A stretch of 64,000 bases of DNA from Molossus alvarezi (lineage: Eukaryota; Chordata; Mammalia; Chiroptera; Molossidae): assembly GCA_037176705.1 (NCBI GenBank), contig CM073886.1, positions 14,034,501 to 14,098,500 of the forward strand, in the 5' to 3' direction. Under the pieces are notes generated by a model. That model was not told where the DNA came from. It saw only the letters and a list, made by a program, of their open reading frames with translations, and ran no database searches. The first letter of the stretch is position 1. The number at the start of each line of letters is the position of its first letter. Position numbers and translations under genes: made by a program. Below are positions 45,259-55,654 of the stretch, one piece after another.

Positions 45259-45455
45259 CTGGCCCAGAGGGTGTGGCCAGTGGATTGAGCATCCTCCCAA
45301 GTACTGAGGTCCCAGTTCGATTCCCGGTCAGGGCATATACCTGGGTTGTGAGCTTGATCCCTGGTAGGGGGCATGAAGGAGGCAACTGATCAATGTTTCT
45401 CTCTCCTTTCCTCTCTCTCTCTGAAAAAAAAAATCAATAAAAACATTAAAAAAAA
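45259..45455 (+). mobile_element. Ves-type SINE
   Basis: Subfamily without the stem-loop. CTAACACTG at about 45252 and 45459. Confidence 0.88.
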
Positions 45456-45456
45456 A

Positions 45457-45690
45457 AACTAACACTGAGCCTTAGTACTACTATGTACTGTACCAAGAAT
45501 GTTTTATGTATTATTTAATCCTCAACAAAGCTGTAATGTTGATATTACTACCATCCCTGTTAGCCACATGAAGATGAAGATTTGGAGGTTAGCCAGCTTG
45601 GTTCTACAATCACTCAGCTAAGTGACAGGCCAAGATGTAACCCAGATATCCCAAGACCAGAACCTGAAGTCTTGACCACAATGCAGGATG
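45457..45690 (-). mobile_element. MIR SINE
   Basis: ACTATGTACTGTACCAAGAA, TTTAATCCTCAACAAAGC, AGTGACAGGCCAAGATGTAA keep the MIR order in reverse orientation. Confidence 0.75.
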
Positions 45691-46630
45691 CATCTTTTAA
45701 GTAGATATATAAAAAGATACAATGTTTAGGTATTATGCAACCCCCACATTTAAATTATAATTTACTATGAGGAATTCCCATAATTGAATTTATTAAATGT
45801 TATGCTATCTTTTTATCTTTTAATCAAGTTTCTTTTTTTAAATGCTTAAAATTTAAATGCAAAAAAAACTCAAAATTTCACCTACCCAGAGAGTCAAAGT
45901 TAAGCATTTGGTGTATATTCTTCCAAATCTAGATGTAATTGTAAGTTTTGACATTTGCTCATACCACACAAAATATAACCTAGTTTTTCCACCATATATT
46001 GTGACTGTCCATGTTAGTCTGTACATTTCTGCAGTACTGTTTTCAGTGACTGCATAAGATTCAGAATTCAGTCCTTTATTTTTGGCCATGGAGATTGTTT
46101 CTAATTATTTGCTAGTAGAATTAGCACACTTGTAATTTCCTTTGGCTAGGTTCCCACAAGTAGAAGAGTTGAATTAAGGGTGTACTCATATTGAAAAAGT
46201 ATTGGTCCAGTTAGTAGATACAGAGTTCAGCTAAAACAAGTCTATCAAACTGACAGACTTGAAAGCAAGCTAAAGATAGGAGGCAAAAGCAGTGTTCACA
46301 TATAGCTCCCTTGGGTGGCACAAACCAGCACCCAGAGTGTACTGTGCCCCTGAGGTCAATGTTCACCTCAGTAGTTCACAATCTTTGTTACAAACAGCTG
46401 ACAACAGCATCGCAGGTGTACACACAAAGTCCTTGGCTGCAAGAATAAAAATCTTAGAGACTCACCAATTCCCACAAATACTGATTTTGCTAAACCACAG
46501 TAATCCTAGCATCTAGAAGGTACGTTTTCCCCCTAACTTTTTATTTTGAATAAATGTAAACCTTCTAAAAAGTTGAAAGACTTAATACAACAAACCATAT
46601 ACCCTTCACTAGAGCATATGTATACACATA
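45691..46630. other. intergenic spacer, unassigned
   Basis: AT-rich. About 45880-46180 has an L1-like feel but no firm match. Confidence 0.35.
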
Positions 46631-46685
46631 TACATACAGGGGTAGGCAAAAGTAGTTTTACAATCTTGAGTACTCAAGTTTATTC

Positions 46686-46906
46686 TTGTTTTATTTTATT
46701 TTATTTCCTTTATTGATTTTAGAGAGAGAGGAAGGGAGAGGGAGAGATAGAAACATCAATGAGAGAGAACATCGATTGGCCGCCTCCTACATGCCCCCCA
46801 CTGGGGATTGGGCTCACAACCTGGCCATGTATCCTGACCAGGAATCGACCTGGAGACCTCTTGGTGCATGGGTCGACACTTAACCACTGAGCCACACTGA
46901 CTGGAC
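46686..46906 (-). mobile_element. Ves-type SINE inside the mariner MITE
   Basis: TTTATTGATTTTAGAGAGAG tail side, ending CTGAGCCACACTGACTGGAC. Confidence 0.88.
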
Positions 46907-46960
46907 CATTCTTTTATTATTAATTATTGTATTCTTTTCTTTGTGTGTGTGTGTGTGTGT

Positions 46961-47124
46961 TAATCCTCACCAGAGGATATTTTTTCCACCAATTTTTAAA
47001 AGGAATGGGAGGGATGGAGAGAGAGAAAAACATTGATGTGAGAGGACACATCAATTGGTTGCCTCCCCCACGTGTCCCGACCAGGGCAGGGGATCGAACC
47101 TGAGACCCAGGTATGTGCCCTTGA
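46961..47124 (-). mobile_element. Ves-type SINE lacking its head, inside the mariner MITE
   Basis: TAATCCTCACCAGAGGATATT tail side. It stops at GTGCCCTTGA, and the MITE's right arm begins directly. A (GT)n run lies at its tail (46942-46960). Confidence 0.82.
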
Positions 47125-47161
47125 TCGATAAACTGTAAACCTACTTTTGCCCCACCCTGTA

Positions 47162-47162
<1 letters not shown>

Positions 47163-47234
<72 letters not shown>
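47163..47234. repeat. (GT)n(AT)n compound microsatellite
   Basis: About 17 TG units run into about 18 AT units, starting immediately after the mariner TA target site. Alternating purine-pyrimidine throughout. Confidence 0.97.
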
Positions 47235-47238
<4 letters not shown>

Positions 47239-47905
47239 ATTGGAAGTAAATTGCAGAAACATTCTATGCTTTCAGCGTGCATCTCCTAAAAATAAGGACA
47301 TTCTACTATATAACCACAATACCATTACCACACTTAAAATTATTCCATAATATATTAGTCTATACAGAATATATGGCTTCACGTCTGTTCTGGACTTTTA
47401 AAAAATGTTCAGTGGGCTTTTATTTTTTAAAAAATGAGTATTCTACATTTACTTAATATACCAAGAACATCTTTTCAGATTAGTGAATGTAGAGCTTCAT
47501 AATCACTTTTATTGACTGTGTCTGCAGTCATATACTTCCAGATGCAGAACCTAAGGTGGGGAATCTAGTTCAGGTAAATTATTGAAGGAGTGCTTTCAGG
47601 AGAAAAGAGGTGAAGAGGAGGCAGAAAGGGCAGGGAGTAAACTAAGAAAGAAAGAGGTCTGAGTGGAGTCAAGCTTCAGTCCAAGGGTAAGTCATTGCTA
47701 GAATCTGCTCCCCTTTTCCCATAATTTTCCCAGTAATTGTCTGACCTTCATGGAAGCTGAGGGATAGGTGCATATATGTAAGTAAACATTCTCTTATAAG
47801 TTACATAGGTTTCAAGTGTTTTGCTATTAGAAACAATCATGTAAGGAACATCCTCCACACACATCATTTGGCATTTATTTCCTCAGGAAAAATCAATAAA
47901 GAAAA
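47235..47905. other. intergenic spacer, unassigned
   Basis: No gene or firm repeat seen. Confidence 0.4.
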
Positions 47906-47910
47906 AAAAT

Positions 47911-48150
47911 AGTACCTGGCCAGTTTTGCTCACCAGTTAGAGCACTGACCCGTGGACCAGAGAGTCCCAGGTTCAGTTCCCGCTAAGGGCATGTACCTCG
48001 GTTGCAGTTTGTCCCTGGCCCCGGTTGAGGTCGTATGGGTGGCAGCCACTGGATGTGTCTCTCTCACGTCGATGTTTCTCTTCCTTCCTCTCTCCCTCCC
48101 GCTCTATCTGAAAATAAATGAAAAAAAAAAAAAGTCCTCAGGTGAGGATT
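47911..48150 (+). mobile_element. Ves-type SINE
   Basis: CCTGGCCAGTTTTGCTCACC head, GTCCTCAGGTGAGGAT tail. Confidence 0.9.
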
Positions 48151-48330
48151 TAAAAAAAAAACAAATAAAATAATGAAATTGATGTATTTTCATATGCTTA
48201 CATCCATTTTTTAAAACAAGACTACTGGGCACATTTGTGGTATAAATGTTGGTGTAGTATCTTTGGTTTCAGATAAGTTGTATATTTCTTTTCAATACAA
48301 TTAATTCAAATATGCTAATACCATATATTT

Positions 48331-48531
48331 TTTTTCTGTATTGATTTTAGAGAGAGAGGAAGGGAGAGAGAGATAGAAACATTGATGAGAGAGAACATCA
48401 ATTGGCCGCCTCCTGCATGCCCTCCACTGGGGATCAGGCCCACAACCTGTGTATGTGTTGTGACTGAGAATTGAACCGGCAGCCTCTTGGTGCATGGGTA
48501 GATGCTGAACCACTGAGCCACACCAGCTGGG
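48331..48531 (-). mobile_element. Ves-type SINE
   Basis: GCTAATACCATATATTTT at 48314 and 48532, an 18-bp target duplication. Confidence 0.93.
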
Positions 48532-48689
48532 CTAATACCATATATTTTAAAGGGAAAGAGTAAAGTAATTATAAGTGTAATAATGTACTAGAAAGAATTC
48601 AAACTATAAAAGCAGAATAGAATCCATATAAAAAAATATTAAAAGCCAAATATGAGTGCCAATGAAAATGCTACACCTCAACATTTACA

Positions 48690-48850
48690 ATAACTGATCA
48701 TTATCAATCACGTGCTAAGTGCAGGAGTCTAAGCACTTTACATATATCAACTAACTTAGTCTTCACAGTTGCCAAGAGAAGTTGGTATTGTTATAAGTAT
48801 TTACAAAAGGGGAACTGCAAAGAAAGAAGATCAAAGCTGTAGACCATCCT
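48690..48850 (-). mobile_element. MIR SINE
   Basis: CACGTGCTAAGTGCAGGAGT, CTAAGCACTTTACATATATC, AAGTTGGTATTGTTATAAGT preserve the MIR order in reverse orientation. Confidence 0.75.
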
Positions 48851-49075
48851 AGGAGCAGCAGTTGCGTTAGAGCCTACACACATGGCCACCTCCAATTCTA
48901 CCTCCTCTAGCTGGGCCTTCATATCCCACCAGTGAAATGGGCAAAGTAGCAGTACTGGGATAAATCAGACACTATAAGGGCTTATTAAAATGTCCGTCAC
49001 ATAAAAATCACTTAATAAGGTTGGCTATTAGTGTCTAGAAACTTATCCCAAGGAAATAAGAATGTGGACAAGCCC

Positions 49076-49180
49076 TGGCTGGTGTGGCTCGGTTGGGCAT
49101 CGTCCTGTGCACTGAAAGGTGACTAATGTTTCTCTCTCCCTTCTTCTCTCTCTAAATATCAATAAAATTATTATTTTTTT
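49076..49180 (+). mobile_element. Ves SINE with internal deletion
   Basis: CCCTGGCTGGTGTGGCTCGG head joined to the pyrimidine tail. AGAATGTGGACAA precedes it; the matching right copy was later split by the L1 at 49440. Confidence 0.8.
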
Positions 49181-49183
49181 TTA

Positions 49184-49414
49184 ATTTTATCACCTGAGAA
49201 CATTTTTTCAGTTTTTGTTCAGATAGAGTGGGAGAGTGGGGGGGGGGGGGGCGGAGAGAAACATTGATGTGAAAGGGACACATCAAGTGGCTGCCATCTG
49301 CACAACCCAACCAGGGCCGGGGACAAACTGTAACCGAGGTACACGCCCTTAGTGGGAACCGAACCTGGGTCTCTCTGGACTGTAGGCCAACGCTCTAACC
49401 AATCAGCCAGGACC
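49184..49414 (-). mobile_element. Ves-type SINE nested in a SINE tail
   Basis: CAATAAAATTATT at about 49159 and 49412. A 13-G run is at 49238-49250. Confidence 0.88.
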
Positions 49415-51198
49415 AATAAAATTATTTTTTTAAAAAGAATGTGAGAAATAAATGACATAGAGACCAAAAAAACAATTCAAAGGATCAATGTAACAAAGAG
49501 CTCGCTTTTTGAAAAGATAAACAAGATTGAGGGACCCTTAGCTAGACTCACCAAGAAACAAAGAGAGAGAACCCAAATGCACAAAATCAGAAATGAAAGA
49601 GAAGTAACAACTGACACCACAGAAATACAAAAGATCGTTAACAACTACTATGAACAATTATATGGCAACAAATTTGACAATCTAAGCAAAATGGAAAAAT
49701 TTCTAGAAACACACAGTCTCTCAAAACTGGACCGGGAAGAGAGAGAAAACTTGAACAGACCAATAACAACTAAGGAAATTGAAGAGGTAATCAAGACTCT
49801 CCCAGCAAACAAAAGCCCAGGCCCAGATGGCATCACAGGGGAGTTTTACCGAACATTCAGAAAAGAACTAACACCCATTCTACTCAAACTATTTCAAAAA
49901 ATTCAAAAAGAAGGAAGACTTTCAAACTCGTTTTATGAGGCCAACATAATTCTAATTCCAAAACCAGACAAAGACACTACAAAGAAAGAAAACTACAGGC
50001 CAATATCCCTGATGAACATAGATGCCAAAATCCTGAACAAAATACTAGCAAATTGAATCCAGCAATACATCAAAAAAAATTATTCACCGTGACCAAGTGG
50101 GATTCATCCCAGGGATGCAAGGCTGGTACAATATTCGCAAATCAATAAATGTGATACACCACATAAACAAAATGAAGAATAAAAACCACATGATCATATC
50201 AATAGATGCTGAAAAAGCATTCGACAAAATCCAGCATCCATTTCTGATAAAAACACTCAGCAATGTGGGAATAGAGGGATCATATTTTGATATAATATAG
50301 GCCATATATGAAAGACCTATAGCCAATGTCATACTCAATGGGCAAAAATTAAAGCATTTCCCTTAAGAACAGGAACAGGACAGGGATGTCCACTCTTATT
50401 TCGCCACTCTTATTTAACATAGTACTGGAAGTCTTAGCCACAGCAATCAGACATGAAGAAAAATTAAAAGGGATCCAAATTGGAAAAGAAGAAGTGAAAC
50501 TGTCATTTGCAGATGACATGATATTATACATAGAAAACCCTACAGATTCCATCAAAAATCTCCTAGACTTAATAAATGAATCTGGCAAAGTAGAAGGATA
50601 CAAAATTAACGTCAAGAAATCAATGGCATTCTTATATACCAATGATGAAGTCACAGAAAGAGAAACTGAAAAAACAATCCCATTTACAATTGGGCAAAAA
50701 AATTAAGATACATAGGAATAAACTTAACCAAAGAAATAAAGGACCTATTTGCAGAAAACTACAGGACATTGAAAAAAGAAATAGAGAAAGATATAAAAAG
50801 TGGAAGCACATACCTTGTTCATGGATTGGAAGAATTAACATCATTAAAATGTCCATATTACCCAAAGCAATCTATAGATTCAATGCAATCCCCATCATAA
50901 TACCAACAACATATTTCACAGAACTAGAACAAATACTTCAAAAGTTCATATGGAACCAAAAAAAGACCCCGAATAGCCACAGAAATCTTGAAAAAGGAGG
51001 ACAAAATAGGTGGGATCACAATACCGAATGTCAGGTTATACTACAAAGCCACTGTAATCAAAACAGTCTGGTACTGGCACAGGAACAGAACAGAGAACCC
51101 AGAAATGGACCCAAGGCAATATGCTCAATTAATACTTGACAAAGGAGGAAAGAGCATACAATGGAGTAAAGACAGCCTCTTTAATAAATGGTGTTGGG

Positions 51199-51454
51199 CC
51201 CTGGCCGGTTTGGCTCAGCGGTTGGAGCGTCGGCCTGTGGTACAGAGAGACCCGGGTTCGGTTCCCGCTAAGGGCACGTACCTCGGTTGCAGTTTGTCCC
51301 CGGCCCTGGTTGGTCGTGCAGGTGGCAGCCACTCGATGTGCCCCTTCACATCAATGTTTCTCTCTCTCTCTCTTCCTCTCTCTCCCTCCCGCTCTATCTG
51401 AACAAAAAATGGAAAAATGTCCTCTGGTGAGGATAAAATAAAGAAATAAAATAA
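51199..51454 (+). mobile_element. Ves-type SINE in L1 ORF2
   Basis: Near consensus. Perfect 16-bp target duplication AATAAATGGTGTTGGG (51183-51198, 51455-51470). Confidence 0.95.
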
Positions 51455-52143
51455 AATAAATGGTGTTGGGAAAATTGGAGAGCTACATGCAAAAAATTAA
51501 CTTACACCATACACAAGAATAAACTCAAAATGGATAAAAGACTTAAATGTGACCCATGAATCCATAAAAATCCTAGAAGAAAATGTAGGCAACAAAATTT
51601 CGAACATCATACACAGTAGAATTTTCACTGATACATCACCTAAGGCAACAGAAACAAAGGAAAAAATGAACACATGGGACTACATCAAATTCAAAAGCTT
51701 CTGCACAGCAAAAGAAACAACCACCAAAATGGAAAGGGAACCCACTGTATGGGAGAGCATCATTGCCAATGATACATCAGAGAAGGGGTTAATTTCCAAA
51801 ATATATAGAATGTTCATACAACTCAACAAAAGGAAGACAAGGAACCCAATAAAAAAATGGGCAGAGGAGCTAAATAGACACCTCTCCAAACAGGACATAC
51901 AAATGGCCAAGAGACATATGAAGAAATGCTCAACGTCACTAATCATCAGAGAGACGCAAATTAAAACAACAATGAGGTATCACCTCACACCTGTCACAAT
52001 GGCCGTCATCAACAAAACATCAAACAACAAGTGTTGGCAAGGGTGTGGAGAAAAGGGGATTCTAGTACACTGCTGGTGGGAATGCAGACTGGTGCAGCTA
52101 CTATGGAAAACACTATGGTGTTAACTCAAAAAATTAAAAATTG

Positions 52144-52391
52144 GCCCTCGGCGGTTTGGCTCAGCGGTTAGAGTGTCGGCCTGCAGTCCAGAGAGACCCA
52201 GGTTCAGTTCCTGCTAAGGGCACGTACCTTGGTTGCAGTTTGTCCCCGGCCCTGGTTGGGTTGTGCGGATGGCAACCACTGGATGTGTCCCTTTCACGTC
52301 AATGTTTCCCTCTCTCTCTCTCTTCCTCTCTCTCCTTCCCACTCTATCTGAACAAAAAATGGGAAAATGTCCTCGTGTGAGGATAAAAATA
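52144..52391 (+). mobile_element. Ves-type SINE in L1 ORF2
   Basis: Perfect 14-bp target duplication AAAATTAAAAATTG (52130-52143, 52392-52405). Confidence 0.95.
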
Positions 52392-52997
52392 AAAATTAAA
52401 AATTGAATTGCCATTTGATCCAGCGATCCCACTTCTAGGAATATACCCTAAGAAGCCTGAAACACCAATCAGAAAGAATATATGTACCCCCATTTTTATA
52501 GCAGCACTATTTACAATAGCTAAGATCTGGAAACAGCCCAAGTGTCCATCAGTACACAAATGGATAAAAAAGTTGTGGTACATATACACAACGGAGTACT
52601 ATACAGGTGTAAGAAAGAAAGATCTCTTAACCTTTGAGACGACAGGGAGGGACCTGGAAAGTATTATCCTCAGCGAAACAAGCCAAGCAGAGAAAGACAG
52701 ATATCACATGATCTCACTTATTTGTGGAATATAATGAACATAACAGTCTGAGGAATTTGGGTAGACCCAGAGATGTGGAAGTAGGGTACAGACTGACAAC
52801 CCTCAGAAGAGGGAGTAGTGGGGAAAGAAAAGAGATGAACCACAGAACTTATATGCATATACGCATAACTGATGGACATAGACAACAAAGCCAGGTATGG
52901 GGTAGGGGGGAAGGGGAGGAGGGTGTCTAGGGAAAAAAAGGAGAAACATCTGTAACAAAAATAAATTAATAAAAAATTTTAAAAAAAAATGTGGACA

Positions 52998-53170
52998 AAA
53001 CTTTAGCTACAGTTGTTTTTTATAATAGCAAAAAATGGGAGACATCTTAACTGTCTAATAATATTGGATTGATTGTACTCACTATCCTATAGTTATATAA
53101 AGATGATTAAAGTTATTAAAGTTATGTGGGATGTTTAATGATGTGAATCATTATGATGTGAAAAAGTTGG
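52998..53170 (+). mobile_element. old L1 relic
   Basis: CTACAGTTGTTTTTTATAAT and CAAAAAATGGGAGACATC are L1 3' end phrases. Decayed. Confidence 0.5.
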
Positions 53171-53178
53171 TTATAGTT

Positions 53179-53385
53179 CGGCCGGTGTAGCTCAGTGGTT
53201 GAGTGTCGACCCATGTACTAAGAGGTCATCGGTTCGATTCCCGGTCAGGATTCATGCCCAAATCGTGGGCCTGATCCCCAGTGTGGGGCATGCAGGAGGT
53301 GGCCAATCAATGTTCTCTCTCATCAATGTTTCTATTTCTCTCTCCCTCTCACTTTCTCTCTCTAAGATCAATAAAGAAAACAAAA
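53179..53385 (+). mobile_element. Ves-type SINE
   Basis: Subfamily without the stem-loop. AAGTTGGTTATA at about 53165 and 53393. Confidence 0.9.
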
Positions 53386-53534
53386 TTTCTTTTAAGTTGG
53401 TTATAAATTATTGAGTGTAAAAGCAGGTTATAGTGTAACCTGTATTTGTATATTGTATATTTAAATACAGAATGATGGATTGATGACAGAAAGTCAGGAA
53501 AAACATAAGAAAGTGTGGGGGGCTTGTTCATGCA

Positions 53535-53652
53535 CGTTCATAGCAGTTATGATGGTTAATCACAATAGCCAAAAGATAGAAACAGCCCAAGTGTCCATTA
53601 ACAGATGAATGGCTAAACAAAATATGGTCCATCCATACAATGGAATACCACC
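53535..53652 (+). mobile_element. old L1 ORF2 3' fragment
   Basis: CAGCCCAAGTGTCCATTAAC, ATGAATGGCTAAACAAAATA, CAATGGAATACCA. The minus-strand frames here are not genes. Confidence 0.7.
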
Positions 53653-53892
53653 CTCTCAATCCACCTTGTTTAACATACCTGTTCCCCAACCCAAGAGAAA
53701 GAAAGCTCTTAGTTGGGCACACTTGTTTGCACAACGAGGTCAAATCCTTCATTACCTTGCTTATTACCACAATTTGGACATACTAGCAGTCAACTCATAT
53801 CCCTCCTCCATGGCTGCATATAGTAAAAGCCAGAGAAAACATTACTGACAAGATAAGTTTATCTCCCAACACCAGCTTTATAAAAGTGTTTC
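53653..53892. other. unassigned spacer
   Basis: No match recognised. Confidence 0.35.
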
Positions 53893-54135
53893 AGCCTTGG
53901 CCGGTTTGGCTCAGCAGTTAGAGTGTCAGCTTGCAGACCAGAGAGTCCTAGGTTCGGTTCCCACTAAGGGCACATACCTCAGTTGCAGTTTGTCCCCGGC
54001 CCCGGTTGGGGTCGTGTGAGTAGCAACCAGTCTATGGGTCTCTCTCGCATTGATGCTTTTCTCTCTCTCTTCCTCCCTCTCTCCCTCCCGCTCTATCTGA
54101 ATATACATACAAAAAAATGTTCTCAAGGATAAAAA
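53893..54135 (+). mobile_element. Ves-type SINE
   Basis: CCTTGGCCGGTTTGGCTCAG head; tail partly deleted (TTCTCAAGGATAAA). Confidence 0.88.
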
Positions 54136-54665
54136 AAAAGTCTCATATGCTTTTTTTTCACTCCTAAGGTGGGTGAAGTGTAACCTTCTGAAGTACAGAC
54201 CTCAAATGTTGGCCAAACCTCCCAGAATGTGGATCAATGTGGACCATGTAGGTGGGTCTGTGCCCTGAAGCAGGTAACTCAGAATGGTGTGGAGCTGAGG
54301 AGAGTGTTTTGGGGCTCCTGTAAGGATGGCTGAGGTAGAATGGAGGCTGTTGTCCCACTGTCCAAGCAGGCCTCCCACCCTTCCAAGTTTCTGATACTCA
54401 GCATCACTCATATAACTTTTGAAGTCAGTCTCCTCCCAGTTGATTTAGACTCATAAATGTCAACCCTGAGTCAGCAAGCCTTCGCAAGTACTGGGTAGCT
54501 GCAATGTATCATCAGAGAAGGCAAGGGATTCCCAGAGCTCTACAGTCTTTAAAGCAGTTGCACAACATTGCCCACAGACCTCTACTGTTCCTACCTGGCC
54601 TCTCATCTTGGCCCTTGCAGCTCTAGGAAAGCAGACTGAGCCATTGCCAAGCTCTAGGTAAATTG
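54136..54665. other. unassigned spacer
   Basis: No gene or repeat recognised. Confidence 0.4.
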
Positions 54666-54671
54666 TTTTAA

Positions 54672-54892
54672 AAATTTTTTTTCTTTATTGATTTTTTTTT
54701 TAGAGAGAGAGGAAGGGAGAGGGAGAAGGCGATAGAAACATTGATGAGAGAGAACATCGATTGGCTACCTCTTGCATGCCCCCAACCAGGGATCAGGCCC
54801 ACAACCTGGACATGTGCCCTTACTGGGAATCGAACTGGTGACCTCTTGGTGCATGGGTAGATGCTCTATCATTGAGCCACACCAGCTGGGCT
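54672..54892 (-). mobile_element. Ves-type SINE
   Basis: Ends TTGAGCCACACCAGCTGGGC; contains a GGAGAAGGCGATAG interruption in the purine tract. Confidence 0.87.
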
Positions 54893-54965
54893 TAATAAGT
54901 CATTTTTACAGGTTCTGATCTTAGAGAAAAAGGCAAAGAGGAAAGGGGCTTAAGAAAAGAAATCA

Positions 54966-55243
54966 GCCCTGGCCAGTTTGGCTCAGCAGTTAGAGCATCG
55001 GCTCAGCAGTTAGAGCATCGGCCTGCGGTCCAGAGAGACCTGGCTTTGGTTCCCGCTAAGGGCATGTACCTCAGTTGCAGTTTGTCCCTGGCCCTGGTCG
55101 GGTCGGGTTGTGCAGGTGGCAGCCACTCGATGTTTGCCTTTCACATCAATGTTTCTCTCTCTCTCTTTTTCTCTCTCCCTCCCACTCTATCTGAACAAAA
55201 AGCGAAAAAATGTCCTCAGGTGAGGATTAAAAAAAAAAAAAAA
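54966..55243 (+). mobile_element. Ves-type SINE with tandem duplication in the head
   Basis: GGCTCAGCAGTTAGAGCATC occurs twice in tandem (54980-54999 and 55000-55019), doubling the box A region. AAGAAAAGAAATCA flanks it at about 54952 and 55243. Confidence 0.92.
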
Positions 55244-55280
55244 AAGAAAAGAAATCAATCTGTGGGAAAGATTAAATTTG

Positions 55281-55286
55281 TTTATT
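55281..55286 (-). terminator. candidate MEIOB polyadenylation signal
   Basis: AATAAA on the minus strand, 258 bp after the MEIOB stop codon and only about 40 bp before the tail of the 54966-55243 SINE. No other canonical signal lies between. Confidence 0.7.
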
Positions 55287-55543
55287 ATTCATACAAACAT
55301 TTTCCAGCGTGGGAAGAGAGAAGGCAAAGCTGATAGAAGTGGCCTTCTAAGAATTAAGCCTGGGTGATATAGATATTTAAGGCTTACCCTCAAACCAACT
55401 CCAGGAGGAAACATAACAATTTATAGAAACATTTTTACCACATTTGAACAAAAATTAAATTTATCCATAATTTTCAAACTCATTTCCACATCAACGGGAG
55501 TTAAAACTCATATTCTTTTCTAGAGTTTACAATGATATCTGGT

Positions 55544-55654
55544 TTAAATATTTCCTTGTCCAGACAAGTTCCTACTTGCCTCAATAGGATCTGCAAGCTT
55601 ACATGAGAGCACACTAATTTTCATTCCACCCCTTGCTCTGTCTGATAAAAAAAA
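55544..55654 (-). CDS. MEIOB: MEIOB terminal coding exon
   Basis: MEIOB is a meiosis-specific OB-fold protein related to RPA1 that binds single-stranded DNA with SPATA22 and is needed for crossover repair. This exon follows acceptor TTTTCTCCCTAG|TTTTTTTT and encodes [19 protein letters not shown], then [16 protein letters not shown] and TAA (55546-55544). It is in phase with the exon at 58810-58896 (ends LERSKIYLK). The exon opens with eight T after the AG. The protein ends as in other mammals, judged from memory. Confidence 0.9.
   Translation of the reverse strand, partial: FFLSDRARGGMKISVLSCKLADPIEASRNLSGQGNI

Larger units (their letters stand above)
46637..47159. mobile_element. mariner-type MITE carrying two SINEs
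   Basis: TIRs CAGGGGTAGGCAAAAGTAGT on the left and ACTTTTGCCCCACCCTG on the right (reverse complement CAGGGTGGGGCAAAAGT). TA is at 46635-46636 and 47160-47161. Without the SINEs the element is only about 150 bp with no transposase. Confidence 0.82.
49560..52735 (+). pseudogene. L1 ORF2 (reverse transcriptase) remnant
   Basis: Reverse transcriptase motifs are visible in different frames: [16 protein letters not shown] (about 49810), [20 protein letters not shown] (about 49950), and [12 protein letters not shown] with the catalytic Asp pair (about 50505). The C-terminal part includes [20 protein letters not shown] (about 52035), then PAIPLLGIYPK after a SINE. Stops and frameshifts (for example at 50056 and 50704) make it inactive. 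Confidence 0.9.
49440..52985 (+). mobile_element. 5'-truncated young L1 with two SINEs inside
   Basis: Contains ORF2 from before the RT domain to the 3' UTR and A tail. Inserted in the right-hand target copy of the 49076 SINE; GAATGTG precedes it and AATGTGGACAA follows. It is the source-type L1 for the shorter 3' tails at 9491-10221 and 32636-32771. Confidence 0.9.

Noticed and set aside
49577..50706. Retron- or DGR-like reverse transcriptase
   Set aside because: Motif order, flanks, A tail and 3' UTR identify a broken L1 ORF2.
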